Source: Opitutia bacterium UBA4506
Lineage (GTDB): Bacteria; Verrucomicrobiota; Verrucomicrobiia; Opitutales; Puniceicoccaceae
Assembly (NCBI GenBank): GCA_002388665.1
Contig: DGMY01000049.1
Span: 32,441-96,440 of the forward strand
Length of the DNA stretch: 64,000 bases
Reading direction: 5' to 3'
Positions 7,624-16,782 of this stretch are shown here, in pieces. The notes below the pieces were generated by a model. The model did no database searches. It saw nothing but the letters and a program-made list of their open reading frames with translations, and was not told where the DNA came from. The translations under genes and the position numbers were made by a program. Within the stretch, counting starts at the first letter, position 1, and the number at the start of each line of letters is the position of its first letter.

Positions 7624-10257
7624 ATGAAAAGAGGAAAAGCGACTACTCCTTCCCGTGCGGATGAGCTGTTCTATGAACAGTCGAAGCGCATTTGGGTCCA
7701 TACGGATCGGCTCTTTGTTTGGTTGATGCTGTTTCAATGGGTGGCGGGTGTTGTCGCTGCCCTCACTGTTTCGCCCCTTACATGGAAAGGGGTGGAGTAC
7801 TCGGTGCACATCCACGTCTGGGCTGCCGTTTTTCTCGGTGGCTTGATCTCCTTCTATCCTGTGTGGCTCGCTGTGAGGCACCCGGGGGAGACGATGACCC
7901 GTCATGTTATGGCGGTCGCCCAGATGCTTATGGGAGCCTTGTTGATCCATCTCTGTGGCGGGAGGATCGAAACCCATTTTCATATTTTTGGCTCCCTTGC
8001 GTTTCTCGCATTCTATCGCGATCCGAAGGTCTTGCTCACGGGAGCGATTGTTGTCTATTTCGACCATTTTATTCGGGGAGTTTTCTGGCCGGAATCAGTT
8101 TTTGGCGTATTCAGTGCACCGATTTGGCGACCGATTGAACATGCCGGATGGGTCGCCTTCGAATGCTGGTTTCTCTACTACTCCATTCGGCAATCGCACG
8201 GAGAGATGATGATTTCAGCGCAGCGACAGGCTGAATTGGAAAGTGCGAATGTGCTCTTTGAGTCGAGGGTGAAGGAACGAACGTCCGAACTGGAACGCAG
8301 TAAGGCAGATGCCGATGAATCAGAACGTCTCTTGAGGAGTATACTCAACATTTTGCCGGAGAGGGTGTTTTGGACAAATGAGGTCGGTGAGATCCAGGAC
8401 TCAAATCACCGTTTCATGATCGACATGAACGTGTGTGAGATCCACGGCGCGAAATTGGAGGATCTGCCCATCCCTAAGGAGATTTTAGAGGAGTTGAAAC
8501 CCTACCAGCTCGACGTACTCGAGAACGGAAAGCAGGTGTTTAATCTTATTCTTGAAGCGGTTCCTAAAGCTTCGAATCTCAAGTGGCTCTCGCTTAGTTT
8601 GGTGCCGCTTCTGCGTGCCGACGGTTCGGTGCATGGAATTCTATACAGTTATCAGGATGTCACTGAATTGAAGAATGCAGAGGCGACTGCCCTCGAATCC
8701 GCGCGTTTGAAATCAGAGTTTCTGGCCAACATGAGTCATGAAATTCGCACTCCGATGAACGGTGTGATTGGGATGACCCACCATCTACTGGAATCCGATT
8801 TATCCGATGATCAGCGTGAGTACGCATCCACAGTCAAGCACAGTGCGGAGTCCCTCCTGGCGATCTTGAACGACATTCTGGACCTTTCTAAGATCGAAGC
8901 CAGTAAACTTGAGATCGAATCCATCGATTTTAATCTCCAGGAACTTGTTGAGGAGACACTGGACATCATCGCGGAAAGCGCGCAATCGAAGGGTCTGGAA
9001 CTCATTGGCTCCTTTGCACCAGAACTTCCAATTTTCGTGTCGGGTGATCCGGGTCGTCTGCGTCAGATTCTGATCAATCTACTGGGAAATGCGGTCAAGT
9101 TCACGCAATCGGGTGAGGTTCTTTTGCGTGTGGATTCGGTGAAACGCGACAATTCATCGCTTTCGTTTGAGGTCACTGACACCGGGATTGGCATCTCAGC
9201 GGCCGCGCAGAAGCGGTTGTTTGAAGCGTTCTCGCAGGCAGACGGCTCTACCACTCGACAGTATGGTGGAACCGGACTCGGTCTCACAATTTGCAAGCGT
9301 CTCCTTGAGTTGATGGGAGGCTCGATTGAGGTCGAAAGCGTGGTGGATAAGGGCACTCGAATACGGTTTGAGCTTCCGCTACCCGCTGCGAAATTGGGGC
9401 GGACAGCGACCAAGCGGGAAGACTTGCAGGGACTGCGGATGATGGTCGTGGACGACAACGAGACGAATCGAGATGTTCTGACCCTTCTTCTCAAGAAATG
9501 GGGAGTCGCTTCGGAGAGCGCCGGCAGCGCAGGTGAGGCGTTGAAGGTGCTCGAGAAAGACAATCGGTTCGATATGATCGTACTCGACATGCAGATGCCC
9601 GAGATGGATGGGATGGGGCTGGCTCGTAAGATTCGAGAAATTTCAACACTCCAAAATATTCCGATGGTGATGCTCACCTCGCTCAACGGTCCGGTCGTCC
9701 GCAGTGAATTGAATTTGGTAGGAATTGAAGAGTGTCTCCAGAAGCCGGTTCGCCAGGACCGGCTGTACAATTCGCTAAGGCAGCACTCACCGAAACAATC
9801 GAAAAGAATTTCCGCAAAGCGGCGGAAGGCACCATCTCGGGTCCTTGAACAGTTCGACGCGAAGATTCTACTCGCCGAAGACAATCGGGTGAATCAACGA
9901 GTTGCTCAGATTCAGTTAAAGAAACTGGGGTGCGAAGCCGATATCGTGGAGAACGGTCTCGATGCCGTAGAGGCCTTTAGATCGAATGACTACGATCTGA
10001 TCCTCATGGATTGCCAGATGCCAATTATGGAAGGATACGACGCGACCCGGAGTATTCGGAAAATTGAGGAGGAAAGGGGCGTCACCCATGGTATCTACAT
10101 TATTGCTTTCACCGCCCACGCAATGGAGGGCGACCGGATTCGTTGCCTGGATGCCGGCATGAATGACTACGTGAGTAAGCCGATTCTGACGGACTCTCTC
10201 CTTCAAGCATTCCTTCGATTCAAAAAGTATCAAGAAACTGAAGACTCCGCTGGCTGA
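7624..10257 (+). CDS. Hybrid sensor histidine kinase with His-rich membrane domain and two receiver domains
   Basis: An 877-residue inner-membrane kinase. About residues 30-190 form several membrane helices carrying an unusual series of histidines (HIH at 62-64, H86, H94, H109, THFH at 117-120, H148). A coiled coil (200-240) and a PAS-like domain (240-350) follow. HisKA has SHEIRTPMNG with phospho-acceptor His372. The HATPase domain ends with GGTGLGL near 550. Two receiver domains have Asp655 (VLDMQMP) and Asp796 (LMDCQMP). The membrane part is not a textbook MASE domain that can be named with confidence; clustered histidines suggest metal or haem binding, which is inference. No HPt or output regulator is adjacent. 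Confidence 0.92.
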   Translation: MKRGKATTPSRADELFYEQSKRIWVHTDRLFVWLMLFQWVAGVVAALTVSPLTWKGVEYSVHIHVWAAVFLGGLISFYPVWLAVRHPGETMTRHVMAVAQMLMGALLIHLCGGRIETHFHIFGSLAFLAFYRDPKVLLTGAIVVYFDHFIRGVFWPESVFGVFSAPIWRPIEHAGWVAFECWFLYYSIRQSHGEMMISAQRQAELESANVLFESRVKERTSELERSKADADESERLLRSILNILPERVFWTNEVGEIQDSNHRFMIDMNVCEIHGAKLEDLPIPKEILEELKPYQLDVLENGKQVFNLILEAVPKASNLKWLSLSLVPLLRADGSVHGILYSYQDVTELKNAEATALESARLKSEFLANMSHEIRTPMNGVIGMTHHLLESDLSDDQREYASTVKHSAESLLAILNDILDLSKIEASKLEIESIDFNLQELVEETLDIIAESAQSKGLELIGSFAPELPIFVSGDPGRLRQILINLLGNAVKFTQSGEVLLRVDSVKRDNSSLSFEVTDTGIGISAAAQKRLFEAFSQADGSTTRQYGGTGLGLTICKRLLELMGGSIEVESVVDKGTRIRFELPLPAAKLGRTATKREDLQGLRMMVVDDNETNRDVLTLLLKKWGVASESAGSAGEALKVLEKDNRFDMIVLDMQMPEMDGMGLARKIREISTLQNIPMVMLTSLNGPVVRSELNLVGIEECLQKPVRQDRLYNSLRQHSPKQSKRISAKRRKAPSRVLEQFDAKILLAEDNRVNQRVAQIQLKKLGCEADIVENGLDAVEAFRSNDYDLILMDCQMPIMEGYDATRSIRKIEEERGVTHGIYIIAFTAHAMEGDRIRCLDAGMNDYVSKPILTDSLLQAFLRFKKYQETEDSAG

Positions 10258-10570
10258 GCGAGACGTGATCTTCGCGGAGCACCTTTCCCTGAGCGATGTT
10301 TTAGACCGAATCTTGGTCGATTTTGCGAGTAGAACAGGGAAGTCATCAGCCATTCGATCGTACAGTGAGTCTACATGGGTGTGAACAGTAGGGGAGGCCT
10401 TCCCTGTTAGGTTTCGGTCAAAATAGAATCTGTCCTCGCCAGATAGTACAATCAGGCTTCTGGTGGCTCTTTGCTGTTCGCATTCCCGGACGATCTGATG
10501 TTGGGATCGGCTGGGTAAAAAATAGGTTCTGACACGCCAACGTGCTGACCTCGCAACCGAATATTTTCCT
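10258..10570 (+). other. Intergenic region, no gene recognised
   Basis: This is the 313-base gap between the kinase stop and the protease ATG. It contains a long open minus-strand frame, but that frame runs on into both flanking genes and resembles no known protein. No terminator hairpin with a T run and no riboswitch was recognised. It presumably holds the promoter of the protease gene. Confidence 0.5.
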
Positions 10571-12421
10571 ATGACGATCCGACTCCCGATATTCGCCATC
10601 CTCACAGGTCTTTCGACCTTGAGCGGGCAAACGCCCTTCACCCCTGACGATCCCTACTTTGATCCATTCGAATACGAGGAGGGCGGGGATTTTTACCAAG
10701 CGCCCGGTCAATGGCATCTGGTAAACCAGTTCCCGATCGATGGAATCAATGAGGGGTATGATGCGAATCTATGGGGCGCCTGGCAGCAGGGATGGACAGG
10801 CGCGGGAGTCACGATCGGGATAATCGACGACGGGATGCAGGGAAATCATCCGGACCTGATCGATAACTTTTCCAATGCGTATAGTTGGGATTTTTCAATG
10901 ACTTCGGCAGAAAATCTCGCAAATAATTTCCGCGGGACTCCGGATGTAGGAGGGGTGGATGTCGATAGCCATGGGACCTCCGTGGGAGGCGTTTCAGCCG
11001 CACGAGGAGGGAATGGTGTCGGAGGTACGGGCGCGGCGCCGTACGCGAATTTGGCGGCACTGCGATTTATTGTCGATGAATTCGCGGACGGTAAGACAGA
11101 TCCCGAAGCTCACGCAGCGGCGATTCTGTATCAGGGGCAGACCGATGAATTGGGAAACCCAGACCCTTATGCGGCACCGGACTGGTCGATCGTACCGGTG
11201 CGCGTGAAAAATCACAGTTACGGACCCGATCAAGGGTTCGTCGTGGAGGATCAATACGAGCTCGTTGTGGGTGCGCTGGAGGAGAGCGCGAGCCATGGGG
11301 TGATTCACGTATGGTCGGCCGGGAACGAGCGAGCCGATGCAGGAGATCCATGGCCGACCGCGGATTCGAATAAGATACTGGAGCTGACCCTCCCTGATTC
11401 CATCGTGGTGGGTGCTTTGGCTGCAAGCGGGACCTATTCCTATTACAGTAGTTATGGTGCAAACCTTACCGTGACTGCCCCCTCAAGTGATCTGTATTTC
11501 GGGATCATTACCACTGATCGTACAGGCCAATCCAACGGGTCAAACCAAGATCCGGCAGATCCCGATGTGATCTTCGATTTTCCGGACGGATACAATTATA
11601 CGAGTGATTTCGGAGGGACCTCGTCATCAGCTCCACTGGTCTCCGGAATCATGGCGCTGGGAGTGGAGGCCAATCCCAGTATGAATGCGCGCATGGCGAA
11701 GCATCTGCTCGCGAGAACCAGTGTGAAGGTGGATCCGGATGACAGTTCGGACACCGGAGGGTGGGTTACCAATGGGGCTGGATACTCTTTTAACAACAAT
11801 TACGGTTTCGGGCTTATCGATGCCGGTGCGTTCACCAAAGCCGCATCCGAAGTGGAGTCCATGTCGGTCCAGACGGTGTACGAGGGGGATGACGAGATTG
11901 TCGGAAAATCTTTTGCGGATGAGGGCGATGATACGATACAGGAAACGTTCGACGTGGTCATGGACGAGTCAATTGTTCAACCCCTTGAGTATGTTTTGAT
12001 TGAGTTGTTCGTTGTCGGACTAGAAGACGATTGGAATGACTATGTCGCCGGAGAAGGAACAATCGTTGGGGACCTTTCGGCGATTCTGACCTCACCGGAA
12101 GGAACTACCAATCAGCTTTTCTACAACGACCGCTACATCCCCGAAGAGGAGGCAGAAGAAAGACGTTCGTGGGAGGACGACACCTTGTTTTGGAGTTTTC
12201 TGAGCAATGCGTACTGGGGCGAGAATCCAGTCGGACAATGGACCCTCGAGCTGATCAATAGCACCGAGAATTCACTCTCGGGAACTTGGGCCAGCTTCTC
12301 CTTCGAAGCAGGAATGGGAACGCTAACCTTCGTTCCGGAACCCTCTGCCTTTGCACTCCTCCTGGCGATAGGGCTAGTCCCCTCACTAATCCGACGTCGT
12401 CCCCGCCGGGATGGTTTCTGA
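10571..12421 (+). CDS. Secreted kexin-like S8 serine protease with P domain and PEP-CTERM tail
   Basis: A 616-residue exported protease. The signal peptide is MTIRLPIFAILTGLSTLSG. The subtilisin (S8) catalytic domain has Asp86 in IGIIDDGMQ, His134 in DSHGTSVGG, the oxyanion Asn252 in SAGNE and Ser351 in GGTSSSAP. A P/homoB domain typical of proprotein convertases follows (about 440-580), ending in GQWTLELIN and SGTWASFSF. The C terminus reads FVPEPSAFALLLAIGLVPSL followed by arginines, a PEP-CTERM sorting signal (PEP box, membrane helix, basic tail). Known biology: such proteins are processed by an exosortase at the inner membrane of Gram-negative bacteria. No exosortase is in this window. 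The REPIN-like array starts about 55 bases after the stop. Confidence 0.93.
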   Translation: MTIRLPIFAILTGLSTLSGQTPFTPDDPYFDPFEYEEGGDFYQAPGQWHLVNQFPIDGINEGYDANLWGAWQQGWTGAGVTIGIIDDGMQGNHPDLIDNFSNAYSWDFSMTSAENLANNFRGTPDVGGVDVDSHGTSVGGVSAARGGNGVGGTGAAPYANLAALRFIVDEFADGKTDPEAHAAAILYQGQTDELGNPDPYAAPDWSIVPVRVKNHSYGPDQGFVVEDQYELVVGALEESASHGVIHVWSAGNERADAGDPWPTADSNKILELTLPDSIVVGALAASGTYSYYSSYGANLTVTAPSSDLYFGIITTDRTGQSNGSNQDPADPDVIFDFPDGYNYTSDFGGTSSSAPLVSGIMALGVEANPSMNARMAKHLLARTSVKVDPDDSSDTGGWVTNGAGYSFNNNYGFGLIDAGAFTKAASEVESMSVQTVYEGDDEIVGKSFADEGDDTIQETFDVVMDESIVQPLEYVLIELFVVGLEDDWNDYVAGEGTIVGDLSAILTSPEGTTNQLFYNDRYIPEEEAEERRSWEDDTLFWSFLSNAYWGENPVGQWTLELINSTENSLSGTWASFSFEAGMGTLTFVPEPSAFALLLAIGLVPSLIRRRPRRDGF

Positions 12422-12477
12422 AGAGGGAGGGGTAGTAGCGGCGGGGTGCCCCGAACGCCATTTCGTCTGAGGGGAAG

Positions 12478-13551
12478 GTAGCCGATGCACCCCGCTTCTG
12501 ATCCCTCGCTGGAACTGAGGCGGGACGCCTCAGCTACTTTATTCCCCGCATGTCCATGGGTGTCCCGGAGTACCACGGTACCACTGCCCTGATATCCCCC
12601 ACATCGGAGGAGAAGGTAGCAGATGCGTCCCGCTTCTGACTTCTCGTTGGAACTGAGGCGGGACGCCTCAGCTACGTTATTCTCCGCATGTTCATGGGTG
12701 TCCCGGGGTACCACTTCCCTGATATCCACCACGTCGGAGGGGAAAGTAGCAGATGCGTCCCGCTTCTGATTTCTCGGTGGAACTGAGGCGGGACGCCTCA
12801 GCTACGTTATTCTCCGCATGTCCTTGGGTGTCCCGGAATACCACGCATCCCGGAATACCACTTCCCTGATATCCACCACGTCGGAGGGGAAAGTAGCAGA
12901 TGCGTCCCGCTTCTGATTTCTCGCTGGAACTGAGGCGGGACGCCTCAGCTACTTTATGCCCCGCATGTTCATGGGTGTCCCGGAATACCACTTCCCGGAT
13001 ATCCACCCACGTCTGAGGGGAAGGTAGCCGATGCGTCCCGCTTCTGATTTCTCGTTGGAACTGAGGCGGGACGCCTCAGCTACGTTATTCCCCGCATGTC
13101 CTTGGGTGTCCCGGAATACCACTTCCCTGGTATCCACCACGTCGGAGGGGAAAGTAGCAGATGCGTCCCGCTTCTGATTTCTCGGTGGAACTGAGGCGGG
13201 ACGCCTCAGCTACTTTATACCCCGCATGTTCATGGGTGTCCCGGAATACCACTTCCCTGATATCCGCCACGTCGGAGGGGAAAGTAGCAGATGCGTCCCG
13301 CTTCTGATTTCTCCGAGGAACTGAGGCGGGACGCCTCAGCTACTTTATGCCCCGCATGTTCATGGGTGTCCCGGAGTACCACTTCCATGATATCCGCCAC
13401 GTCGGAGGGGAAAGTAGCAGATGCGTCCCGCTTCTGATTTCTCGTTGGAACTGAGGCGGGACGCCTCAGCTACGTTATGCCCCGCATGTTCATGGGTGTT
13501 CCGGAATCACACTGATTTCTCGTTGGAACTGAGGCGGGACGCCTCAGCTAC
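12478..13551. repeat. REPIN-like array: eight full 60-bp units plus one truncated unit
   Basis: Full units lie at 12478-12537, 12616-12675, 12746-12805, 12893-12952, 13024-13083, 13154-13213, 13284-13343 and 13414-13473; a truncated copy lies at 13512-13551. Each full unit has two inverted REP-like halves of 23 bases around a 14-base spacer. The left half is GTAG then CAGATGCG-TCC-CGCTTCTG. The right half, read on the minus strand, is GTAG then CTGAGGCG-TCC-CGCCTCAG. Each half is thus a GTAG-headed small hairpin, and the two together can fold as one long hairpin, as known REPINs do. The roughly 70-base intervals between units are also conserved, giving a period of about 130 bases (138, 130, 147, 131, 130, 130, 130). 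That indicates tandem duplication of element plus flank. Unit 1 is the most diverged full copy. Confidence 0.93.
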
Positions 13552-13670
13552 TTTTTTGACTTTTCACGAAGGCACATCTCCCTGTATCTAATAGGTTAAT
13601 TTGAACTACTGCTGAACTATTGCAGGAGAGTTTAGATAAAGAGCGTTTAATCCCGAAAAAGACCCAAAAA

Positions 13671-15545
13671 ATGAAGCGAAATTTACCGAAAAATCGTCTG
13701 TTGCTCTGTGCTGCATTTCTATTCGGCATGCAGGCATCTGCAGCTGACCTCTACATGCTGCCTAACGGCGCCGGCTCCCAGAGCGGCGCGGACTGGGAGA
13801 ATGCACTGTCCTATTCTGCGACAGATAATAGTTTAGAGCAGGCATGGGGAAAACTCGAACCTGGTGACACACTCTTCTTAGGAGGAGGAGAATATAAGGC
13901 GCGGGGGATGAAGTTGAGCGCATCTGCTTCCGCAGAAAATCCGATCACGCTGAAAGGCGTCACTCAAGATGGCAAACGCCCTGTGTTTGTAGGAAGCTGG
14001 GAGAAAGAGGACAAAAGCAAGGGTTTCACCCTGATCCAGCTTTCTTCTGAATCCACTGGGTGGGTCTTTGAAAATTTTGAAGCACGCAAGGTGCGTAGTG
14101 CTTTTGAGACCCGGACACCCGGTCGGGTTTCGGAAGGGAAGATTCTGGACGTCGATGTTCAGGAGACCCGCGACGCATTTGTTTTTCGTGGTGGGGCGAT
14201 GGCCGCCAAACCGGAAATTGGTTCGCACGACATTGAGATCCGCGACTGTGATGTAAAATACTACACCAAGCGCGGATTCCGTTTTCGTGACGGCTGCTAC
14301 GACATCCAGGTCATCAACTGCACCGCAGATGCCGGGGGCAAAGAGTGGTATGTAGAACCTTTCCCCATGAGTTTCAACGTAATCGGTGGCGCCAAGGGAA
14401 CGAACGTGTACGACCACGACATTACTTTCATTGACTGCGTTGCTAGCAACAATTGGCACGTGAACGGTGACAGCTATTGGAATGGAGACGGATTCTGTGC
14501 CGAAGGCACCGCATACAACCTGACCTACATTCGCTGTGAGTCCTACGGAAATACTGACGGTGGCTGGGACGACAAGTCTGCGAATCCTCTTCTCATCGGT
14601 TGCATCGCCAAAGATAACAAAAAGAACTATCGTTTTTGGAGTGCCGCACCAGGACCTCTCTTGTGGAACTGCCTGTCATCAGACCCGGTAAAACGCGGCG
14701 GCAACTCCGACTACGTTGGATTGTGGACCAAGGGTAAGGTTCGGATTATCGGATCAAGCTTTGTCAATTCATCGAAACCTCTCGCCTTGAATGATTGGCG
14801 TGTGACTCCAGAACAGATGAAGGTAATGAGCATCGCGGTTAAAGATTCGCTCATCGAACTCCCAGCAGGGAAAGAGCTTTCCGGTCCGAATTATACGATC
14901 ATCGATTCGGTGATTCGCCCGTTGGATTCAGAAGGCATTACCGTGGACGGCGTAGGCTACAAGAAGGATACGCGCGACGCGGAAGTGCTGCTCGCAGAGG
15001 TTCGCCCTCTTCAGCCGTTGATCGAAAAAGAAGGTCGCCTGCTCGAGACCAAGCCTCTGAATGTATTTTCGGAGAAGAACCCCAGCGGTTGGTACCTGAG
15101 TGGATGGCGCGATGCGAAGATCAAGATTGCCAAGGGCAAAGGTATCAATGGATCCAATGCGATTGAGATCACGACCAAGGGAAGCCAAGGCGGTGGTGCG
15201 AATTACCGTACTAAGCGCGACTCAGCGACGATCAAGTTTGCGAACTACCAAGACTCGGATTGGAACTTGGTCATGTCCATACGGACGACCTCCGCGAGTG
15301 TTGGCGATCTTGAAATTCGCGCACTGACCATGGCTTCTTCGCCAAAGACGATTGAAATTGCACTTCCAGGGGTGTTGGACGGATCCGACACCAGCTGGCA
15401 GGAGATCAGCATTCCGTTGTCGGACCTGACAGATGGAGCGAGCGGCTCGAATTTCGAGAACTTCGCCGGATTCTACATTCGGATGAATGGACCGATGGGC
15501 GGACCTCTCTACATCGACAACGTACGCCTAGTACCTGCAAACTAA
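13671..15545 (+). CDS. Secreted right-handed parallel beta-helix protein, possible polysaccharide lyase
   Basis: The frame is open from 13620, but the ATG at 13671 is preferred because it starts a clean signal peptide, MKRNLPKNRLLLCAAFLFGM then QASAA. The mature protein (about 600 residues) begins DLYMLPNGAGSQSGADWENA, the entry typical of pectate-lyase-like beta helices. Strands with periodic ITFIDC/IEIRDC/VINCTA repeats follow to about residue 400. From about 470 a jelly-roll module ends in GGPLYIDNVRLVPAN, like carbohydrate-binding modules. It is exported and probably binds or cleaves a polysaccharide. Catalytic residues were not recognised, so it may be non-enzymatic. It stands alone between the repeat array and a hairpin-rich 3' region. 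Confidence 0.75.
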   Translation: MKRNLPKNRLLLCAAFLFGMQASAADLYMLPNGAGSQSGADWENALSYSATDNSLEQAWGKLEPGDTLFLGGGEYKARGMKLSASASAENPITLKGVTQDGKRPVFVGSWEKEDKSKGFTLIQLSSESTGWVFENFEARKVRSAFETRTPGRVSEGKILDVDVQETRDAFVFRGGAMAAKPEIGSHDIEIRDCDVKYYTKRGFRFRDGCYDIQVINCTADAGGKEWYVEPFPMSFNVIGGAKGTNVYDHDITFIDCVASNNWHVNGDSYWNGDGFCAEGTAYNLTYIRCESYGNTDGGWDDKSANPLLIGCIAKDNKKNYRFWSAAPGPLLWNCLSSDPVKRGGNSDYVGLWTKGKVRIIGSSFVNSSKPLALNDWRVTPEQMKVMSIAVKDSLIELPAGKELSGPNYTIIDSVIRPLDSEGITVDGVGYKKDTRDAEVLLAEVRPLQPLIEKEGRLLETKPLNVFSEKNPSGWYLSGWRDAKIKIAKGKGINGSNAIEITTKGSQGGGANYRTKRDSATIKFANYQDSDWNLVMSIRTTSASVGDLEIRALTMASSPKTIEIALPGVLDGSDTSWQEISIPLSDLTDGASGSNFENFAGFYIRMNGPMGGPLYIDNVRLVPAN

Positions 15546-15560
15546 GTCGGGCTTTAATTC

Positions 15561-15706
15561 TCCTCCCTGACAATCGTCAGGAAGGAATGAACTTATCGGA
15601 CCCTCTCCATCATGGCTCTGAACGCCATGGTGGGAGGAATCTCCGAAAAAGAGACAGGCCTACGAATTCTTACAAAAGCGACGGATCCCGATCCGTTGCT
15701 TTTTTA
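15561..15706 (+). ncRNA. Candidate structured RNA or long 3' UTR with three hairpins
   Basis: Three stem-loops follow each other after the beta-helix gene. The first is at 15561-15587, with TCCTCCCTGAC paired to GTCAGGAAGGA apart from one mismatch. The second is at 15601-15637, with a CATCATGGC arm and a GCCATGGTG arm extended by CCCTC/GGGAGG. The third is the intrinsic terminator at 15674-15706. The whole could be a small RNA of about 150 bases or a structured 3' end of the upstream mRNA. No known RNA family was recognised. The overlapping 93-codon open frame from 15587 looks non-coding. The rest of the gap to 15990 shows only short palindromes. Confidence 0.3.
15674..15706 (+). terminator. 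Intrinsic terminator
   Basis: Stem AAAAGCGACGGAT paired with ATCCGTTGCTTTT around a CCCG loop, with one G-T pair, running into TTTTTT. It is the likely transcription end for the beta-helix gene or for the candidate RNA. Confidence 0.75.
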
Positions 15707-15990
15707 TTGCAGGTGTCGGTGCCGCAGTCTGCCGGTCTCTTATGTGCTAAACGGCCCGGCACGCGGCGTTTCCGCCAATTAGACAGCGGTAGGTTTGTAT
15801 CCTTCGTCTTCCGACCGGCCTCGAATTCGATCATTGTCGCCCGAAGCTTCGGCAATAGGGCGCCCTGACAAGGATGGGCGGTTCACTCTCTAAAAAGCGG
15901 AGAGATTAGCTTCGATCGGCCGGAAATCCCCTGAGTCGTTGTCTCCTTAGCAGGAGAGTAAAATACGGACTAAACCTTACCGAACCGACC

Positions 15991-16560
15991 TTACAACGGG
16001 CGGTTATTGTAAATCAATTTCGAGGTATCGAAGCCTAAATTTGTGGCGCGATTGATATATTGGTCCAACTGCTCTGCCGGGATCTGCGGTTGACGAGACA
16101 GCAACCAGAGAGTTTTACGATCTGGCGAGCCCACCATTGCAATGGAGTAGTCGGACTCGAGGGCGAAGATCCAGTAGTTCCCATAATCTGGTGGAGAGCC
16201 GAAAAGTTTGGCAAAGAAGTTGTCGATCGTAACCTTCAATTTTGCGTTCTGCGACCCCTCGACGGGAACCGCGGATCCAGTGACACTGTGTGTGGATCCA
16301 TTTGGTTCGATGGCTGTATTCACGAGGGCGACGGTTCCATCTTTCTGGAGGGAATAGTCGGCCATCGCGCGTTCGTCCTCTTCTTGGAAAAAGACGGGTA
16401 GGCGGGCGATCTCGTACCACCGGCCGATGTACTGGTCCAGCTCTACCGCCTCAACAGTGGGCGGGGGATCGCTCGGGAGAGATTGGCAAGCTGTGGAGAG
16501 GGCAAGGCCTAGCAACGCGAGACTGAAGGTGAGAAGCCGAATCATAGGTCTTAGAATCAA
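15991..16560 (-). CDS. blc: Outer-membrane lipocalin lipoprotein (Blc-like)
   Basis: A 189-residue lipocalin. The N terminus is a lipoprotein signal peptide with lipobox LSTAC, so the mature protein starts at a lipidated Cys; ATG at 16560 or at 16545 would both work. The lipocalin signature YIGRWYEIARLP follows directly, then the Blc-type core with NYWIFALESDYSIAMVGSPD, and the C-terminal LWLLSRQPQIP. Bacterial lipocalins of this type bind fatty acids or lysophospholipids at the envelope. The gene stands alone on the minus strand, and no regulatory site was recognised. Specific ligand unknown. Confidence 0.9.
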   Translation of the reverse strand: MILRPMIRLLTFSLALLGLALSTACQSLPSDPPPTVEAVELDQYIGRWYEIARLPVFFQEEDERAMADYSLQKDGTVALVNTAIEPNGSTHSVTGSAVPVEGSQNAKLKVTIDNFFAKLFGSPPDYGNYWIFALESDYSIAMVGSPDRKTLWLLSRQPQIPAEQLDQYINRATNLGFDTSKLIYNNRPL

Positions 16561-16713
16561 GCCCGATTCGAGTTCGTAGCAAACCGGGAGTCGAGATAGG
16601 TAAGCTATTTAACTCTCCGTGTATAGAGAATGAGTCGTTTCCGAAAGGGTCATCGTAGGCGGGTGGGAGCGGAACCAGCCAGCGGGGTTGAGGCGATCAC
16701 TTGCAACGGCTCC

Positions 16714-16746
16714 AAAAATAAAGGCCGGCCCGTGGGAGAGCCGACC
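16714..16746 (-). terminator. Intrinsic terminator of the sulfatase operon
   Basis: On the minus strand GGTCGGC and GCCGGCC form a stem (one G-T pair) around a ten-base loop, followed by TTTATTTTT. It lies about 40 bases after the sulfatase stop codon. Confidence 0.65.
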
Positions 16747-16782
16747 CTTGAAAGTCGTCGATTCAATTAGTTCGGGGAACTC

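Noticed and set aside
9916..10641. Long minus-strand open frame across the kinase-protease gap
   Set aside because: It overlaps the C terminus of the kinase and the N terminus of the protease, both certain genes, and its sequence shows no family motif.
12133..13270. Several overlapping minus-strand frames with repeated protein segments such as VAEASRLSS and SEAGRICY
   Set aside because: They are translations of the REPIN-like array. The repeat period is mostly 130 bases, not a multiple of three, so frames change from unit to unit and no signal for translation is seen.
15587..15868. 93-codon frame after the beta-helix gene
   Set aside because: It runs through the hairpins and the intrinsic terminator and has no protein-like composition.
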